Assembly: GCA_025353525.1 (NCBI GenBank)
Contig: JANXOO010000655.1
Span: 1-6,994, forward strand
Origin: Schlesneria sp.
GTDB lineage: Bacteria; Planctomycetota; Planctomycetia; Planctomycetales; Planctomycetaceae
DNA length: 6,994 nucleotides
Reading direction: 5' to 3'
How positions within the stretch are numbered: position 1 is the first letter of the stretch; every line of letters begins with the position of its first letter. The notes beneath the pieces are model-generated. The model was not told where the DNA came from. It did no database searches and saw only the letters and a program-made list of their open reading frames with translations. This document shows, one piece after another, positions 6,037 to 6,994 of the stretch. The translations under genes and the position numbers were made by a program.

Positions 6037-6994
6037 TTAGCGCAACGCTCCAAGAGCACTCAATCGCATCGCGTTGATCGACGGAATCAGCCCGCCGAAG
6101 AAACCCATCGCCATTGCCAGCAACATTCCGACGGCAATCGTGCTGGCATCGACCGTCAGTCTCAGGACGACGAATTTGCCGCCTCCCTGGCCGCTCGTGA
6201 CGATGCTGTTGGCCGTGAAACCGTCGCACAACGATCCGATTAAACAACCGATCGCGCCACCCACAAGTGCCAGGACCATCGATTCCAGCAGGAACGAGAC
6301 CAGGATCTGCCATCGTTTGAAACCGAGCAATCGAAGGACACCGATATCTTTTGTTCGCTGGCTGATGGCGGCAAACATTGTATTCATCACTCCGAACAGT
6401 CCTCCCATCGACATGATGAATGCCACCAGCATCGCCATCCCGAGGAATTGGACGTTTGTGGCGGAAAGGTTTGCGAAATAGGCCTGTTCGACTTGAGCAC
6501 TGACAGCTGATGTTTTGTATTCCGTTGAAAAGTACTCTTTCAGCATCTCGGCCCCCCATTCGGCGTCCGAGAAATTCTCGCGAACCGTCCGGAAAACAGG
6601 AGTCGGCGCGGTCGGGTCGGATGTCTTCAGTGCCACGGCTTCGTCGTAGGTCTGCCGGGCAGCTCGCTTCCGTTCGGTAATCATGGCGATTCGCTGGTCC
6701 TTCCGGAAATCGGGCCTGGCCCGGACGCAGAAGGTCGTGTAGTTCGACTTTCCAAACGAAGGACTGACCTGTGATTGTCGCATCCAGACTTCAGAGTCAT
6801 AGACCGTACCGGAAGTCTCAAAGACACCCGCGATATACCAGACACGTTCTCCAATTTTGAACGTATCGCCGACATCGAGGCGATCTTTGCGTTTGGCGGA
6901 AGCGAGCATTTCATCCGTTCGGTCGCTTCCGAGTTCCCGGGCGATGGCCGATCCGAGTATCGCTTCAATTGCTGTATCCCCGGCGGCGTTGATC
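6037..6994 (-). CDS. ABC transporter permease, MacB/FtsX type (5' end outside window)
   Basis: The frame is open from the right edge to the TAA at 6039-6037, giving 318 visible residues; an internal methionine at 6909 is not the start, since INAAGDTAIEAILGSAIARELG precedes it in frame. The visible part covers the end of the periplasmic MacB-like core domain (GSAIARELG at 14-22, LDVGDTFKIG, GVFETSG) and then the FtsX domain. The latter has three likely membrane helices at about 184-208, 231-257 and 285-305. Between the first two is the cytoplasmic loop ISQRTKDIGVLRLLGFKRWQI, the conserved EIG-type segment that contacts the ATPase, and the end SINAMRLSALGALR fits the family terminus. The first membrane helix and the partner ATPase and adaptor genes would lie to the right or elsewhere. 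Such systems move lipoproteins, peptides or drugs or act as mechanotransmitters; the substrate cannot be told. It converges with the S51 gene with only 7 bases between stop codons. Confidence 0.9.
   Translation of the reverse strand, partial: INAAGDTAIEAILGSAIARELGSDRTDEMLASAKRKDRLDVGDTFKIGERVWYIAGVFETSGTVYDSEVWMRQSQVSPSFGKSNYTTFCVRARPDFRKDQRIAMITERKRAARQTYDEAVALKTSDPTAPTPVFRTVRENFSDAEWGAEMLKEYFSTEYKTSAVSAQVEQAYFANLSATNVQFLGMAMLVAFIMSMGGLFGVMNTMFAAISQRTKDIGVLRLLGFKRWQILVSFLLESMVLALVGGAIGCLIGSLCDGFTANSIVTSGQGGGKFVVLRLTVDASTIAVGMLLAMAMGFFGGLIPSINAMRLSALGALR

Noticed and set aside
5753..6559. Minus-strand frame of 268 residues across the S51 and permease genes
   Set aside because: It is out of frame with the permease, spans the end of two clear genes and has no family features.

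Overview
The window looks like chromosomal DNA of a planctomycete, most plausibly a Planctomycetaceae-like lineage (inferred from gene content; no marker gene is present). The main clues are a PVC-type 'membrane-bound dehydrogenase' beta-propeller gene, a small FHA protein with a charged low-complexity tail, a short tandem repeat of the kind that encodes PRSP/DHRTPN-like peptides, and an exported cyanophycinase-like protein. Composition is moderately GC-rich by eye and I see no abrupt change along the window. No rRNA, tRNA, CRISPR array, transposase, integrase or phage gene was recognised.

Left part (1-3431), all on the minus strand. An FHA-domain gene (3431 to 2844) is followed after 10 bases by hemC (2833 to 1823), encoding hydroxymethylbilane synthase of tetrapyrrole synthesis. 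The two probably share a promoter just upstream of the FHA gene. After a 248-base gap comes the 5' two-fifths or so of a large exported beta-propeller dehydrogenase-like gene (1574 down to base 1, running off the window). It reaches the beginning of what looks like a helical-repeat region, so the usual C-terminal cytochrome part must lie outside.

Middle (3432-4328). A divergent intergenic region holds several small palindromes and an inverted-repeat pair. It is followed by a 109-residue plus-strand gene with a CxxC...CxxC zinc-ribbon and an excellent ribosome binding site. Behind that gene lie a 16-base tandem duplication and a long, nearly perfect hairpin that resembles a REP-type palindrome and can also act as a terminator.

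Right part (4329-6994). A plus-strand gene encodes an exported protein made of two consecutive peptidase S51 (cyanophycinase-like) domains. Both keep the nucleophile serine and the DQH motif, but they differ at one probable substrate-binding arginine. It converges, with 7 bases between stop codons, on the 3' part of a minus-strand MacB/FtsX-like ABC transporter permease that runs off the right edge.

The genes do not form one obvious pathway: haem precursor synthesis, a possible haem-containing dehydrogenase, a phosphothreonine-binding protein, a secreted peptidase and a transporter lie side by side. The items most worth a second look are the double S51 protein with its diverged second site, the REP-like hairpin, and the tandem repeat fused onto the start of hemC.
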